Assembly (NCBI RefSeq): GCF_037026715.1
Contig: NZ_JBANCG010000008.1
Location: forward strand, 62,001-126,000
Reading direction: 5' to 3'
DNA: 64,000 nucleotides
From: Breoghania sp037026715
Lineage (GTDB): Bacteria; Pseudomonadota; Alphaproteobacteria; Rhizobiales; Stappiaceae
The notes under the pieces were generated by a model, which saw only the letters and a program-made list of their open reading frames with translations, did not search any database and was not told where the DNA came from. Positions within the stretch are counted from its first letter, which is position 1. Each line of letters begins with the position of its first letter. Of the stretch, positions 8,512 through 17,129 are shown in pieces. A program made the position numbers and the translations under genes.

Positions 8512-9294
8512 ATGAACAGCCTTGGCTCACCCCTAGAGATCTTCGTTCGCAACACGTCATCGATGGTCTTGCGCGAAATGCGCTCAAAGTTTGGCGAACA
8601 GAAGCTCAGTTATGTCTGGGCGCTCGTCGAACCGCTCGGCTGGGTGCTGATGATGTCGATGATCTTCATGGCGATGGGATCGCACGTGCCGCCGGTCGGC
8701 GACAGCTTCGTTCTCTTCTTTTCGACGGGCCTCGTGCCGTTTTCGGCGTTCAAGGACACCGGCAACGTGGTGCGCACCGCAATAAGGCAGAACAAGCCGC
8801 TGCTGTTCTTCCCGATCATCAAGCCGATCGATACGTTCGTCTCGCGCGCGGTCCTTGAAACGCTCACCCAGATCACGATCTTCGCCATCATCGTCGGCAC
8901 CCACAGCTTTGTCTACAAAGCCATGCCGCACGCGGACTGGATCAACGTGATCATCCCCTTCCTGTTGCTCGCGATCATGGGATTCAACGTCGGCATCATC
9001 AACTGCGTGATCATGTCGTATTTTCATGCCTGGGAGCAGATCTGGGGTGTCATCTCGCGCCCCCTGTTCATCCTGTCGGGCATCTTCTTCGTGGCGGATT
9101 CCATGCCCAACGAGGTGCGCACCGTGCTCTCCTGGAACCCGATGATGCATTGCATCGAATGGCTGCGCTCTGGCTTCTTTCCGGGTTTTCAAAGCACGTT
9201 CGTGAATGTCGATTACGTGCTGTCCTTCACATTCGGCGGGTTGTTCCTTGCCCTCGTTCTGGAGCGGGTCTTCCGGAACAAGATCCTCGCCTAG
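8512..9294 (+). CDS. ABC-2 type polysaccharide export permease, KpsM-like
   Basis: The 260-residue inner-membrane protein belongs to the ABC-2 family that exports capsule or O-antigen. A short cytoplasmic N-terminus (VLREMRSKFGEQKLSY) leads into about six hydrophobic segments: near 38-56, 63-80, 110-135, 145-170, 175-197 and 230-250. The motif RPLFILSGIFFVADSMP before the last periplasmic loop is typical of KpsM/CtrC/BexB. Such permeases need an ATPase (KpsT-type) and often outer-membrane partners. None is in the window, so the permease is separated from its ATPase here. The gene is divergent from kdsA and upstream of two nucleotide-sugar genes, which fits capsule export. Confidence 0.9.
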   Translation: MNSLGSPLEIFVRNTSSMVLREMRSKFGEQKLSYVWALVEPLGWVLMMSMIFMAMGSHVPPVGDSFVLFFSTGLVPFSAFKDTGNVVRTAIRQNKPLLFFPIIKPIDTFVSRAVLETLTQITIFAIIVGTHSFVYKAMPHADWINVIIPFLLLAIMGFNVGIINCVIMSYFHAWEQIWGVISRPLFILSGIFFVADSMPNEVRTVLSWNPMMHCIEWLRSGFFPGFQSTFVNVDYVLSFTFGGLFLALVLERVFRNKILA

Positions 9295-9497
9295 CGTATC
9301 GCCCCATCCACGGTCACCATCAGACGTTGATTTTTCGGCGAGTCTCGGCATAGGTCGATGCGGTCCGAACCCGCGATCGGGATGAGCCCAGGGCACATCA
9401 ATGCGCCCCGGCCCCTGCACGGGCAGGCACTTTGCGATCGAGTCGAGCCAATTCGATCGCCGGAAACAAATTCAGGATCGACGGGAGCTTCGCTCGA

Positions 9498-10508
9498 ATG
9501 GCACGCGTACTGGTAACCGGCTCGGCCGGTTTCATTGGCTACCACGTGGCCAAAAGACTGCTTTCGACGGGAGAAACCGTCATCGGTCTCGACAATCTCA
9601 ACGGCTATTACGACCCGGCCCTGAAGGAAGCGCGTCTTGCCCGCCTCAAGGCAAGCGACAACTTCATCGAGGAACGGATATCGCTGGAAGAGCGCGACAA
9701 GGTGTTGTCCCTCTTCGAACGGCACAAGCCGGACCGCGTCATTCATCTGGCCGCGCAGGCGGGCGTCCGCTACTCGCTGGAAGCGCCGCAGGCCTACGTC
9801 GATTCAAACATCACCGGCTTTCTCTCCATTCTGGAAGCCGCTCGCGCCCACCAGCCGGCGCATGTCGTCTTCGCCTCCACCTCCTCGGTCTACGGCCTCG
9901 ACGGTGCCATGCCCCTCAGCGAACATCGCGGCGGCAATCACCCTGTCTCCTTTTACGCGGCCACGAAGAAGGCCAACGAGGCGATGGCGCATTCCTATGC
10001 GCATCTCTTCCGGATTCCGCTGACGGGACTGCGCTTTTTCACCGTCTACGGACCGTGGGGCCGGCCGGACATGGCGCTGTTCAAGTTCACCAAGGCGATC
10101 CTTGCCGGCGAGCCCGTCGATCTCTACAACAACGGCGATATGGTGCGCGATTTCACCTTCATCGATGATATCGTCGAAGGCATTGTGCGCATTGCGGAAA
10201 AGCCCGCATCCCCTTGTGAAAACTGGGATCCGGAAGCGCTGGACCCGGCGGTCAGTTCGGCCCCCTATCGTATTTTCAACATCGGCAACTCCCAGCCGGT
10301 CCAGCTCATGGTCTATCTCGAGGCGATCGAGAAAGCCCTCGGCAAGCCTGCGATCCGCAACCTGATGCCGATGCAGCCGGGCGACGTGGCAGCCACATGG
10401 GCGGACACGCGCGATCTTGAGACTGCCACCGGGTTCAAGCCGGCAACGCCGGTGGAAACCGGCGTCAAGGCGTTCGTCGACTGGTATCGGAGCTATTATG
10501 ACGTCTGA
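9498..10508 (+). CDS. UDP-glucuronate 4-epimerase (SDR family)
   Basis: Interconverts UDP-glucuronate and UDP-galacturonate with bound NAD+. The start at 9498 follows GGGAG (9483-9487) and yields 336 residues, beginning directly with the Rossmann motif GSAGFIG (8-14). Further motifs are DNLNGYYDPALK (typical of the glucuronate epimerases LpsL/Cap1J), STSSVYG and the catalytic Tyr153-xxx-Lys157 in YAATKK. The upstream in-frame ATG at 9432 adds residues with no family match. Substrate comes from Ugd (6048-7370). The next gene overlaps its end by 11 bases, so the two form an operon. Confidence 0.92.
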   Translation: MARVLVTGSAGFIGYHVAKRLLSTGETVIGLDNLNGYYDPALKEARLARLKASDNFIEERISLEERDKVLSLFERHKPDRVIHLAAQAGVRYSLEAPQAYVDSNITGFLSILEAARAHQPAHVVFASTSSVYGLDGAMPLSEHRGGNHPVSFYAATKKANEAMAHSYAHLFRIPLTGLRFFTVYGPWGRPDMALFKFTKAILAGEPVDLYNNGDMVRDFTFIDDIVEGIVRIAEKPASPCENWDPEALDPAVSSAPYRIFNIGNSQPVQLMVYLEAIEKALGKPAIRNLMPMQPGDVAATWADTRDLETATGFKPATPVETGVKAFVDWYRSYYDV

Positions 10509-11799
10509 TCCTCGCCGTTGGCACCTCTCTGTCATCGGCCTCGGCTATGTCGGCCTTCCGGTGGCCGCGGCCTTCGCAAGTGCCGGCTTCTCCGTCGTCG
10601 GCTTCGACATCGACGAGGCCCGCGTCGCCGAACTCAAATCCGGTCGCGACCGGACGGGATCGATCGACTGTCAAGCGCTCGCAAACGACAGGCTGATCCT
10701 GTCATGCGATCCGGAGAGCCTCCGCGATGTCGATATCCACATCGTCGCCGTCCCCACCCCCATCGACGGCGCCAAGCAGCCCGACCTGCGTCCTCTCGTC
10801 GCAGCCGCACGCACGCTTGCGAAGCAGATCAAGCCGGGTGCGCTCCTCGTTTTCGAATCGACCGTCTATCCCGGGGCCACAGAAGAAGTAATCGTACCGG
10901 TTCTGGAAGCCGGTTCCGGGCTCGTCTTTGGCAAGGACTTCGAGGTCGGATATTCGCCGGAGCGCATCAATCCGGGCGATCCGGCGCGGGAATTCTCGAC
11001 GATCGCAAAGGTCGTGTCGGGCAGCACGCCGGAGGTCGCGCAACGGCTTGCCGCGCTTTATGGTTCGGTGGTGACGGCGCCAATCCACGTTGCGCCGTCG
11101 ATCCGCGTTGCGGAGGCGGCGAAGGTCATCGAGAACACCCAGCGCGATCTCAACATCGCGCTGATGAACGAGCTTTCGGTCCTCTTCCATACGCTCGGCA
11201 TCGACACGCGCGACGTGCTGGAAGCCGCCGGCACCAAGTGGAACTTCCTGAATTTCCAGCCCGGTCTCGTGGGCGGACACTGCATTGGCGTCGATCCGTA
11301 CTATCTGACCCACAAGGCGCTGGCAGCCGGACATACGCCACAGGTCGTTCTGGCCGGGCGCGGCATCAACGAATACATGGCCGGATTTGTGGCGACGAGC
11401 GTCGTGCAGGAGGCGGCCGCATTGGGGCGTTGCGGCCCGTTGACGGTCACGGTGCTGGGCGTGACCTACAAGGCGAACGTGCCGGACACGCGCAACTCCA
11501 AGGTGGTCAACCTCGTGCGCGAACTGGAGAAATTCTCCGTCCGCGTCCAGGTGATCGATCCGCTCGCGGACCCGCAACAGGTTCGAGAGGAATACGGTCT
11601 GGACCTGCTGTCCGGCGATGCGGTTGCTCCGGCCGATGCGGTGATCCTCGCCGTGCCGCATGATGCCTTTGCGAACCGGCGGCCGGACTGGGCGCTGGTA
11701 GGAAGCTTCCTGAAATCCGGCGTGGGCGTCGTCGCCGACATCCCGGCCATCCTGCCGCGCGAGACGAAGCCCGACGGGGTCACGCTGTGGAGGCTGTAG
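10498..11799 (+). CDS. UDP-N-acetylhexosamine 6-dehydrogenase, TviB/WbpO-like
   Basis: A 433-residue nucleotide-sugar dehydrogenase that oxidises C6 of a UDP-HexNAc to the uronic acid. The start at 10498 lies inside the end of the epimerase gene with GGAG at 10489-10492. The Rossmann motif GLGYVGLPVAAAFA is at about 14-27. The catalytic cysteine lies in GGHCIGVDPYYLTHKA (Cys262), the form shared by TviB, WbpO and WecC. The C-terminal UDP-binding domain includes GVTYKANVPDTRNSKV. The exact sugar (GlcNAc, GalNAc or ManNAc) cannot be fixed from motifs; the context favours TviB/WbpO. Together with Ugd, the epimerase and the permease it implies an acidic surface polysaccharide. Confidence 0.9.
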   Translation: MTSDPRRWHLSVIGLGYVGLPVAAAFASAGFSVVGFDIDEARVAELKSGRDRTGSIDCQALANDRLILSCDPESLRDVDIHIVAVPTPIDGAKQPDLRPLVAAARTLAKQIKPGALLVFESTVYPGATEEVIVPVLEAGSGLVFGKDFEVGYSPERINPGDPAREFSTIAKVVSGSTPEVAQRLAALYGSVVTAPIHVAPSIRVAEAAKVIENTQRDLNIALMNELSVLFHTLGIDTRDVLEAAGTKWNFLNFQPGLVGGHCIGVDPYYLTHKALAAGHTPQVVLAGRGINEYMAGFVATSVVQEAAALGRCGPLTVTVLGVTYKANVPDTRNSKVVNLVRELEKFSVRVQVIDPLADPQQVREEYGLDLLSGDAVAPADAVILAVPHDAFANRRPDWALVGSFLKSGVGVVADIPAILPRETKPDGVTLWRL

Positions 11800-11850
11800 C
11801 CTGCCCGGCCGGCACCACCTGCGCGCGCTCCTTCAGCCGGGCCCGGGCGA

Positions 11851-12996
11851 TCACAGCGCGGGCAAGTCGCCCTTCGCCCAACCTTCTTTCACCTCTGCCT
11901 TGAAGTCCTGGAAACGACCCTGCTCGATCGCGTCGCGGATGCCCTGCATCAGGCTCTGGTAATAGGCGAGATTGTTCCAGGTGAGCAGCATGCCGGCAAG
12001 GCCCTCGCCCGCACGCACCAGATGATGCAGGTAGGCGCGCGAATAGGTGCGCGCGGCCGGGCACGACGATGTCTCGTCGAGCGGGCGCGGATCGTCCGCA
12101 TGGCGGGCGTTCTTCAGGTTGATCTTGCCGAAGCGGGTGTAGGCAAGTCCGTGCCGGCCGGCGCGCGTCGGCATCACGCAGTCGAACATGTCCACGCCGC
12201 GCGCGACCGATTCCACGATGTCGTCGGGCGTTCCCACCCCCATCAGATAGCGCGGTTTCGTTTTCGGCAGCACCGGCGTCGTGATCTCGAGCATCCGCAG
12301 CATCACGTCCTGCGGCTCGCCGACCGCGAGCCCACCGATCGAGTAGCCCTCGAGCGGCATCTGCGACAGCGCCTCGGCCGATGCCACGCGCAGATCGGCC
12401 ACGTCGCCGCCCTGCACGATGCCGTAAAGCCCCTGCCCCTTGCCCGGGCCGCCCATCTTCTCGAACTGCTGGCGCGAACGCTCCGCCCAGCGAAGCGACA
12501 GCTGCATGGCCCGCTCGACCTCTTCACGCGGCGCGGGGAGCCTGAGACACTCGTCGAGCTGCATCTGGATGTCGGAGCCGAGAAGCCCCTGGATCTCGAT
12601 GGAGCGTTCCGGCGTCATCTCGTGGCGAGAGCCGTCGATGTGGCTCTGGAACGTCACTCCCTTTTCCGAAAGCTTGCGGATCTGGGCGAGCGACATGACC
12701 TGGAACCCGCCTGAATCGGTGAGGATCGTGTGCGGCCAGTTCATGAACTTATGCAGGCCGCCAAGCCGGGCGACGCGCTCCGCCGTCGGGCGCAGCATCA
12801 GATGGTAGGTGTTGCCCAGCACCACGTCGGCGCCAAGCTCGCGCACCTGTTCCGGATACATCGCCTTGACGGTCGCCTGCGTGCCCACCGGCATGAAGGC
12901 GGGCGTGCGAACGAGCCCGTGCGGGGTCTTCACCAAACCGCGACGCGCCATGCCGTCGGTGGCAAGCAGGGAGAAGGAAAAGGCCTCGGTGGTCAT
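11851..12996 (-). CDS. tgt: tRNA-guanine transglycosylase
   Basis: Exchanges guanine 34 for preQ1 in tRNAs with GUN anticodons, an early step of queuosine formation. The start at 12996 (AGGAAC just before it) gives 381 residues; its ATG overlaps the queA stop as ATGA. Catalytic Asp94 lies in ILTDSGGFQVMSL and the second Asp272 in VDMFDCVMPTRAGRHG. The zinc site is odd. The usual CxCxxC appears as S310-x-C312-x-x-A315, and the distal His, 26 residues on, is Asn341 (in LLTWNNLAYYQ). Three of four ligands are therefore absent at exactly the family spacing. The fold and catalytic residues are otherwise intact. It is cotranscribed with queA. Confidence 0.96.
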   Translation of the reverse strand: MTTEAFSFSLLATDGMARRGLVKTPHGLVRTPAFMPVGTQATVKAMYPEQVRELGADVVLGNTYHLMLRPTAERVARLGGLHKFMNWPHTILTDSGGFQVMSLAQIRKLSEKGVTFQSHIDGSRHEMTPERSIEIQGLLGSDIQMQLDECLRLPAPREEVERAMQLSLRWAERSRQQFEKMGGPGKGQGLYGIVQGGDVADLRVASAEALSQMPLEGYSIGGLAVGEPQDVMLRMLEITTPVLPKTKPRYLMGVGTPDDIVESVARGVDMFDCVMPTRAGRHGLAYTRFGKINLKNARHADDPRPLDETSSCPAARTYSRAYLHHLVRAGEGLAGMLLTWNNLAYYQSLMQGIRDAIEQGRFQDFKAEVKEGWAKGDLPAL

Positions 12997-14081
12997 GTAC
13001 GTTCCTGGGGGAAAAGCAGCGAGGAATCGCCGTAGGAATAGAAGCGGTAGCCGCTCGCGATGGCATGCGCATAGGCACGGTGCATGGTCTCGAACCCCGC
13101 GAAGGCCGAGACCAGCATGAACAGCGTGGAACGCGGCAGGTGGAAGTTCGTCATCAGGATGTCGACCGCGCGGAACCTGTATCCCGGCGTGATGAAGATA
13201 TCCGTCGGCGCGCGCATGGGATGGATGACGCCGTCCAGGGTCGCCGCGCTTTCCAGAAGCCGGAGGCTGGTGGTGCCCACCGCCACGACCCGCCCCCCAC
13301 GCGCGCGAACCGCGTTGAGAGCCTCGGCCGTCTCCGCGCTCACCTCGCACAGCTCCGAGTGCATCTTGTGGTCGGCGATGTCGTCGACCTTCACCGGCAG
13401 GAAGGTTCCCGCCCCCACGTGCAGCGTCACGAAATGCTCCTCCACGCCGTGGGCTCGCAGGCGCGCGAGAAGATCTTCGGTGAAATGCAGTCCGCCCGTG
13501 GGCGCAGCGACTGCGCCTTCATGGCGCGCGTAGACGGTCTGGTAGTCCTTGCGGTCCTGCTCGTCCTCGCCGCGCTTGGAGGCGATGTAGGGCGGCAACG
13601 GCACGTGGCCGGCGGTCGCAATCGCGATGTCGAGATCGGGGCCGGAGAGATCAAAGGCGAGCTCGACCTCGCCGCCCTCGCCCTTTTCTGCAACGGTCGC
13701 GTCGAGCAAGCCGGCGGAGCACATCGTGCCGTCGTGGGTCCCGAAACGCACCCGCTCGCCGACGCGCAGCTTTTTCGCGGGCCGCACGAAGGCGCGCCAG
13801 CGGTCGGCGGCAACCCGCATGTGCAGCGTCACGCCGATGTGTGCAATGGCCCCGTCGCGCTCGCGCGTGCCCTCAAGCTGAGCCGGGATCACCTTGGTGT
13901 CGTTGAAGACGAGCGCATCTCCCGGTCTCAGATGAGCGGCAAGGTTGGCCACGATGTCGTCGGAAAGCTCCGGCTCGCCGCCTGGATGCACGATGAGCTG
14001 GCGGGCGCTGTCGCGCGGCCGCGCGGGCCTCAGCGCGATGCGGTCCTCGGGAAGCTCGAAATCGAAATCGTCGACACGCAT
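12993..14081 (-). CDS. queA: S-adenosylmethionine:tRNA ribosyltransferase-isomerase
   Basis: Transfers and isomerises the ribosyl group of SAM onto preQ1-tRNA to form epoxyqueuosine, the step after Tgt. The 362-residue length is normal. Motifs include the N-terminal FDFELPEDRIALRPA, GDALVFNDTKVIPAQL, GGLHFT, LHVGAGTFLPVK, VGTTSLRLLES and TDIFITPGYRF, with NFHLPRSTL near the end. It overlaps tgt by four bases (ATGA), so translation is probably coupled. A 184-base gap separates it from the cyclophilin gene upstream. Confidence 0.97.
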   Translation of the reverse strand: MRVDDFDFELPEDRIALRPARPRDSARQLIVHPGGEPELSDDIVANLAAHLRPGDALVFNDTKVIPAQLEGTRERDGAIAHIGVTLHMRVAADRWRAFVRPAKKLRVGERVRFGTHDGTMCSAGLLDATVAEKGEGGEVELAFDLSGPDLDIAIATAGHVPLPPYIASKRGEDEQDRKDYQTVYARHEGAVAAPTGGLHFTEDLLARLRAHGVEEHFVTLHVGAGTFLPVKVDDIADHKMHSELCEVSAETAEALNAVRARGGRVVAVGTTSLRLLESAATLDGVIHPMRAPTDIFITPGYRFRAVDILMTNFHLPRSTLFMLVSAFAGFETMHRAYAHAIASGYRFYSYGDSSLLFPQERT

Positions 14082-14265
14082 TGGTGCGCCTGAACTGGAT
14101 TGCGGGGCGGCACATGCCGCGGGAACGGAGCCGGGGAGCGGCGCGGGATCAGGGCCGCTGTTTAGGCCGCAGGGCCGGAGCGGTCAACTTGCGCCGGACA
14201 CGAAGACGGCGGCGCGAGAGATCCCGCACCGCCGCCAACAATCCGTATCAGACCACGTTCGAGGT

Positions 14266-14745
14266 TCAGGCCGCGTCGGCCGCGACCTTGACCGAGACGA
14301 TGTTGTCGGGATCGCGCACGGGCTCGCCGCGCTTGATCTGGTCGACGTTCTCCATGCCCTCGATGACCTTGCCCCAGACCGTGTACTGGCCATTCAGCCA
14401 GACCGAGTCGGCAAAACAGATGAAGAACTGGCTGTCGCCGGAATTGGGATCGGCCGCGCGCGCCATGGAGACGGTCCCGCGCACATGCGGCTCCTTGGAA
14501 AACTCCGCCTTCAGCTTCTTGCCGGAACCGCCGGTGCCGGTGCCGTGCGGGCAGCCGGTCTGGGCCATGAAGCCATCGATCACGCGGTGGAAGACGATAC
14601 CGTCGTAAAAGCCCTCGCGCACCAGCTCCTTGATCCGCTTGACGTGCTCGGGAGCAAGGTCCGGACGCATTTCGATGACGACGGGGCCCTTGGAGGTTTC
14701 CATGAGCAGCGTGTTTTCGGGATCCTTGATGTCGGCCAAAGCCAT
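14266..14745 (-). CDS. ppiB: Cytoplasmic cyclophilin-type peptidyl-prolyl isomerase
   Basis: A 159-residue cyclophilin without signal peptide that accelerates Xaa-Pro isomerisation in the cytoplasm. Core residues are visible in FYDGIVFHRVIDGFMAQTG (catalytic Arg), GTVSMARA, SQFFICFADSVWLNGQYTVWG and GMENVDQI. It lies 49 bases downstream of a signal-bearing paralogue of the same family, so the two probably arose by tandem duplication, one serving each compartment. Two paralogues next to coaD and queA are common in related alphaproteobacteria (general knowledge). Confidence 0.94.
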   Translation of the reverse strand: MALADIKDPENTLLMETSKGPVVIEMRPDLAPEHVKRIKELVREGFYDGIVFHRVIDGFMAQTGCPHGTGTGGSGKKLKAEFSKEPHVRGTVSMARAADPNSGDSQFFICFADSVWLNGQYTVWGKVIEGMENVDQIKRGEPVRDPDNIVSVKVAADAA

Positions 14746-14794
14746 TTCCTCTCGTATTGCAGATAGTCGGTATGAAGCGTTGATCGCACCGGCC

Positions 14795-15328
14795 TTACTT
14801 CACGTCGGCGGCTACGCGCAAGCTGATGATCTTGTCAGGATTGGCCGGCGGCTCGCCCTTGGCGATCTTGTCGACATTGTCCATGCCGGAAACGACCTGC
14901 CCCCAAACGGTGTACTTCCCGTTCAGGAAGGCGCCCGGCGCGAACATGATGAAGAACTGCGAATTGGCGCTGTTGGGATCGTTCGTCCGCGCCATGCCCA
15001 CCGTGCCGCGCTCGAACGGAACCTTGGAGAATTCCGCCGGAATGTCCGGGAGATCCGATCCGCCGGCACCGGTGCCGGTCGGGTCGCCCGTCTGGGCCAT
15101 GAAGCCGTCGATCACGCGGTGAAAGATGATGCCGTCGTAGAACTTGTCGCGCACCAGTTTCTTGATCTGGGCGACATGTTTGGGCGCCACGTCGGGCAGC
15201 ATCTTGATCACGACCGGACCCGACTTCAGCTGCAGGATCAGCGTGTTTTCCGGGTCGGTGTCCTGGGCGCGGACGGCGCCCGCGAAAGCGGTTGCCAGCG
15301 CGGCAGCGAAGAGAAGGGTGCGCAGCAC
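14795..15328 (-). CDS. Periplasmic cyclophilin-type peptidyl-prolyl isomerase
   Basis: A 177-residue cyclophilin with an N-terminal signal peptide: a hydrophobic run after MLRTLL and a likely cleavage site after about residue 21 (GAVRA-Q). The mature part repeats the plan of its neighbour: FYDGIIFHRVIDGFMAQTG, GTVGMART, SQFFIMFAPGAFLNGKYTVWG and GMDNVDKI. It should help folding of secreted or outer-membrane proteins. It lies 59 bases downstream of coaD and 49 bases upstream of the cytoplasmic copy, all on the minus strand, so the three are probably one transcript. Confidence 0.94.
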   Translation of the reverse strand: MLRTLLFAAALATAFAGAVRAQDTDPENTLILQLKSGPVVIKMLPDVAPKHVAQIKKLVRDKFYDGIIFHRVIDGFMAQTGDPTGTGAGGSDLPDIPAEFSKVPFERGTVGMARTNDPNSANSQFFIMFAPGAFLNGKYTVWGQVVSGMDNVDKIAKGEPPANPDKIISLRVAADVK

Positions 15329-15387
15329 GAAGATGTCTCCTTGAGTTGAAAGGACCGCCGCATGTCGGGTGCCGGTGCGAAAGGCCG

Positions 15388-15888
15388 CTAACCCGCCGTA
15401 CCCTTGCGACCAAGCTCTCGCGCCACGTTCTCCGGCACGAAGGGGGAAACGTTTCCGCCCATCGCCGCGATCTGACGCACAAGCGTGGCGGCGATATGGC
15501 GAACGTCCGGCGAGGCGGGAAGAAAAACCGTCAGAATATCCGGCGCAATCGCCCCGTTGGTGCCGGCCATCTGCATCTCGTAATCGAGATCGGTGCCGTC
15601 ACGCAGACCTCTGATGAGGATGTTGGCGCCGTGTGCGCGCGCGGCCTCCACCACCAGCGTGTCGAAGGCAACGACATCGATCCGGCCGGCATCCTCGCCG
15701 AAACGTGCCGCCGTCACCTCCCGGATCATGGCGCGCCGCTCTTCGAGCGTGAACATCGGCTTCTTGCCGGGATGGATGCCTATGGCGACGACGACCCGGT
15801 CCGCGAGAGAAAGCGCATGACCGAGAATGTCGATATGGCCGTTGGTGATCGGATCGAAAGATCCGGGGTAAAGGGCGGTGCGTGTCAT
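15388..15888 (-). CDS. coaD: Phosphopantetheine adenylyltransferase
   Basis: Transfers AMP from ATP to 4'-phosphopantetheine, the penultimate step of coenzyme A synthesis. The 166-residue length fits. The nucleotidyltransferase motif is present as PGSFDPITNGH (His18), with the RGLRDGTDLDYEMQMAGTN block and the conserved ETVFLPASP-like region (TVFLPASPDVRHIAATLVRQIAAMGG). It heads a minus-strand run with the two cyclophilin genes. A ribosome site is weak (gagaggacgc context before the ATG). Confidence 0.97.
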   Translation of the reverse strand: MTRTALYPGSFDPITNGHIDILGHALSLADRVVVAIGIHPGKKPMFTLEERRAMIREVTAARFGEDAGRIDVVAFDTLVVEAARAHGANILIRGLRDGTDLDYEMQMAGTNGAIAPDILTVFLPASPDVRHIAATLVRQIAAMGGNVSPFVPENVARELGRKGTAG

Positions 15889-16081
15889 GCGTCCTCTCTA
15901 TCGACCTCTCCGCAGGGAGACAATGGGGATATCGTCAATAGAGCGAAGGCGGCAACCCGCAAGCGCCTCCTGAAGGTTTCCTTCACCCTCACGACAGTTG
16001 TCGCAACGCAACACACAAACTTTTTCCTGCCTTCCTCTTCGGAATATGATATGGTGTTGCGATAATGCCAGGGAGGCGAAA

Positions 16082-16378
16082 ATGAAGAGCAACGCAAGGC
16101 GCATGGCATATGCCGTCGCCATCGGCGGATCGGCTCTGACGTTCGCCGCGATCGGAAGCTTCTCGGGATCCGATAACGGCGTCGTCAGAAAGAGCGATCG
16201 GTTGAGAATGGAAATCACTGTCGCTTGCGGCTCCGACGTCGTTTCCGATGCCGGAGGCGGATGCGAGACACTCGCCAGCCGCTCCCCGTGGACGAAACCC
16301 GGTGTGTCCTACGAGACCACGGCCCTTCAAGACGGCGCGAACACGACCACTTTGGTCAAGCGCCGGATTGAGCAGTGA
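16082..16378 (+). CDS. Small membrane-anchored or secreted protein of unknown function
   Basis: Not recognised. The start at 16082 is chosen because GGGAGG (16072-16077) precedes it at good spacing; an upstream in-frame ATG has none. The product has 98 residues, with a hydrophobic segment at about 9-27 after a basic N-terminus that could be a signal or an anchor. The remaining 70 residues hold two cysteines (49 and 61), which could pair in the periplasm. It is divergent from coaD and followed by a clear intrinsic terminator, which supports a monocistronic expressed gene. Confidence 0.65.
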   Translation: MKSNARRMAYAVAIGGSALTFAAIGSFSGSDNGVVRKSDRLRMEITVACGSDVVSDAGGGCETLASRSPWTKPGVSYETTALQDGANTTTLVKRRIEQ

Positions 16379-16412
16379 TCCGCCGCACCTCGCGACGGAT
16401 TTCCTGACCCCC

Positions 16413-16453
16413 GCGGCGGCATGTTCCCCGGCATGCCGCCGCATTTTTGTTTT
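16413..16453 (+). terminator. Rho-independent terminator
   Basis: GCGGCGGCATG (16413-16423) pairs perfectly with CATGCCGCCGC (16432-16442) across an 8-base loop, and ATTTTTGTTTT follows to 16453. It lies 35 bases after the stop of the 98-residue gene and reads in its direction. Confidence 0.85.
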
Positions 16454-16631
16454 ACGCTCCCAGAAACAGTAAAAACAAAAAATCCAGAAAATTGCGTCAT
16501 GCCCTCAGAAATGGCAGGCTGAGCCACATCCCGCTGTGCATGACCGATCAAATGCACATTACTGTTCGACTGGACGCCGGATTAGAAGAACGCAGTAAAA
16601 TTCCTGCCTACGCCCACTTCGAAGCATCCCT

Positions 16632-17006
16632 TTGAATCACCCAGCATTGCTCCAACTCTCGTGGTTGGGCTTTACTTACTTGATCATAACCGCTCAGCTA
16701 AGTATAGGATTCCCCCCTCTCTATCGAAACCTCTTTTCCAACATGGAGCCCACTTACAGGCTCGTAATTCCATTTATCTTTATCGACACTATTTTAATGT
16801 GGGCATACGTGGCGACGGACTGGCCGGTGTTCTTCGTGACGGCCGGCGCAGCCTCGTATTATTGCGGCCTTAGAATTCGCTCCGCACTTAAGCGAACCAC
16901 CCCACTTCCCCTACCATGGCTCCAGCATCCGGTTACGACGAGATGGCCGATGCTCGCGTTCGATTGCTGGACAATCGGTCTTGTCGGTATTTGCTCCGCA
17001 CTTTGA
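16632..17006 (+). CDS. Possible small integral membrane protein in AT-rich patch
   Basis: Not recognised. The frame from a TTG at 16632 codes for 124 residues; an internal ATG at 16743 would give 87. There is no good ribosome site. Three hydrophobic segments (about 8-30, 43-75 and 106-124) suggest a membrane protein. Base composition is clearly more AT-rich than in neighbouring genes, which suggests either recent acquisition or a non-coding stretch. It lies between a terminator and the convergent cold-shock gene. Together with the 253 bases before it, this is the least explained region in the window. Confidence 0.35.
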   Translation: MNHPALLQLSWLGFTYLIITAQLSIGFPPLYRNLFSNMEPTYRLVIPFIFIDTILMWAYVATDWPVFFVTAGAASYYCGLRIRSALKRTTPLPLPWLQHPVTTRWPMLAFDCWTIGLVGICSAL

Positions 17007-17089
17007 CTCAAGGTACCTGCCAGCCTTGGCCCAGGCAGCTTAGGTTCGCCCCCGTCCAGCCCAGGCCCGAGGTCAGACTGCGTTATCTG

Positions 17090-17129
17090 AAAAGGGAAAA
17101 GAAAAGGCGCCCGTTGCACGTGCAACGCC
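17090..17129 (-). terminator. Probable terminator of the cold-shock gene
   Basis: The perfect palindrome CGTTGCACGTGCAACG (17112-17127) sits about 27 bases after the stop on the minus strand. Additional GGC/GCC pairing at its base is imperfect. On the minus strand it is followed by CTTTTCTTTTCCCTTTT, a broken U-tract. Confidence 0.55.

Noticed and set aside
12997..13350. Upstream extension of the tgt frame to 13350
   Set aside because: The extension lies over queA and is Arg/His/Pro-rich with no TGT homology; the ATG at 12996 has a good ribosome site and overlaps the queA stop as ATGA.
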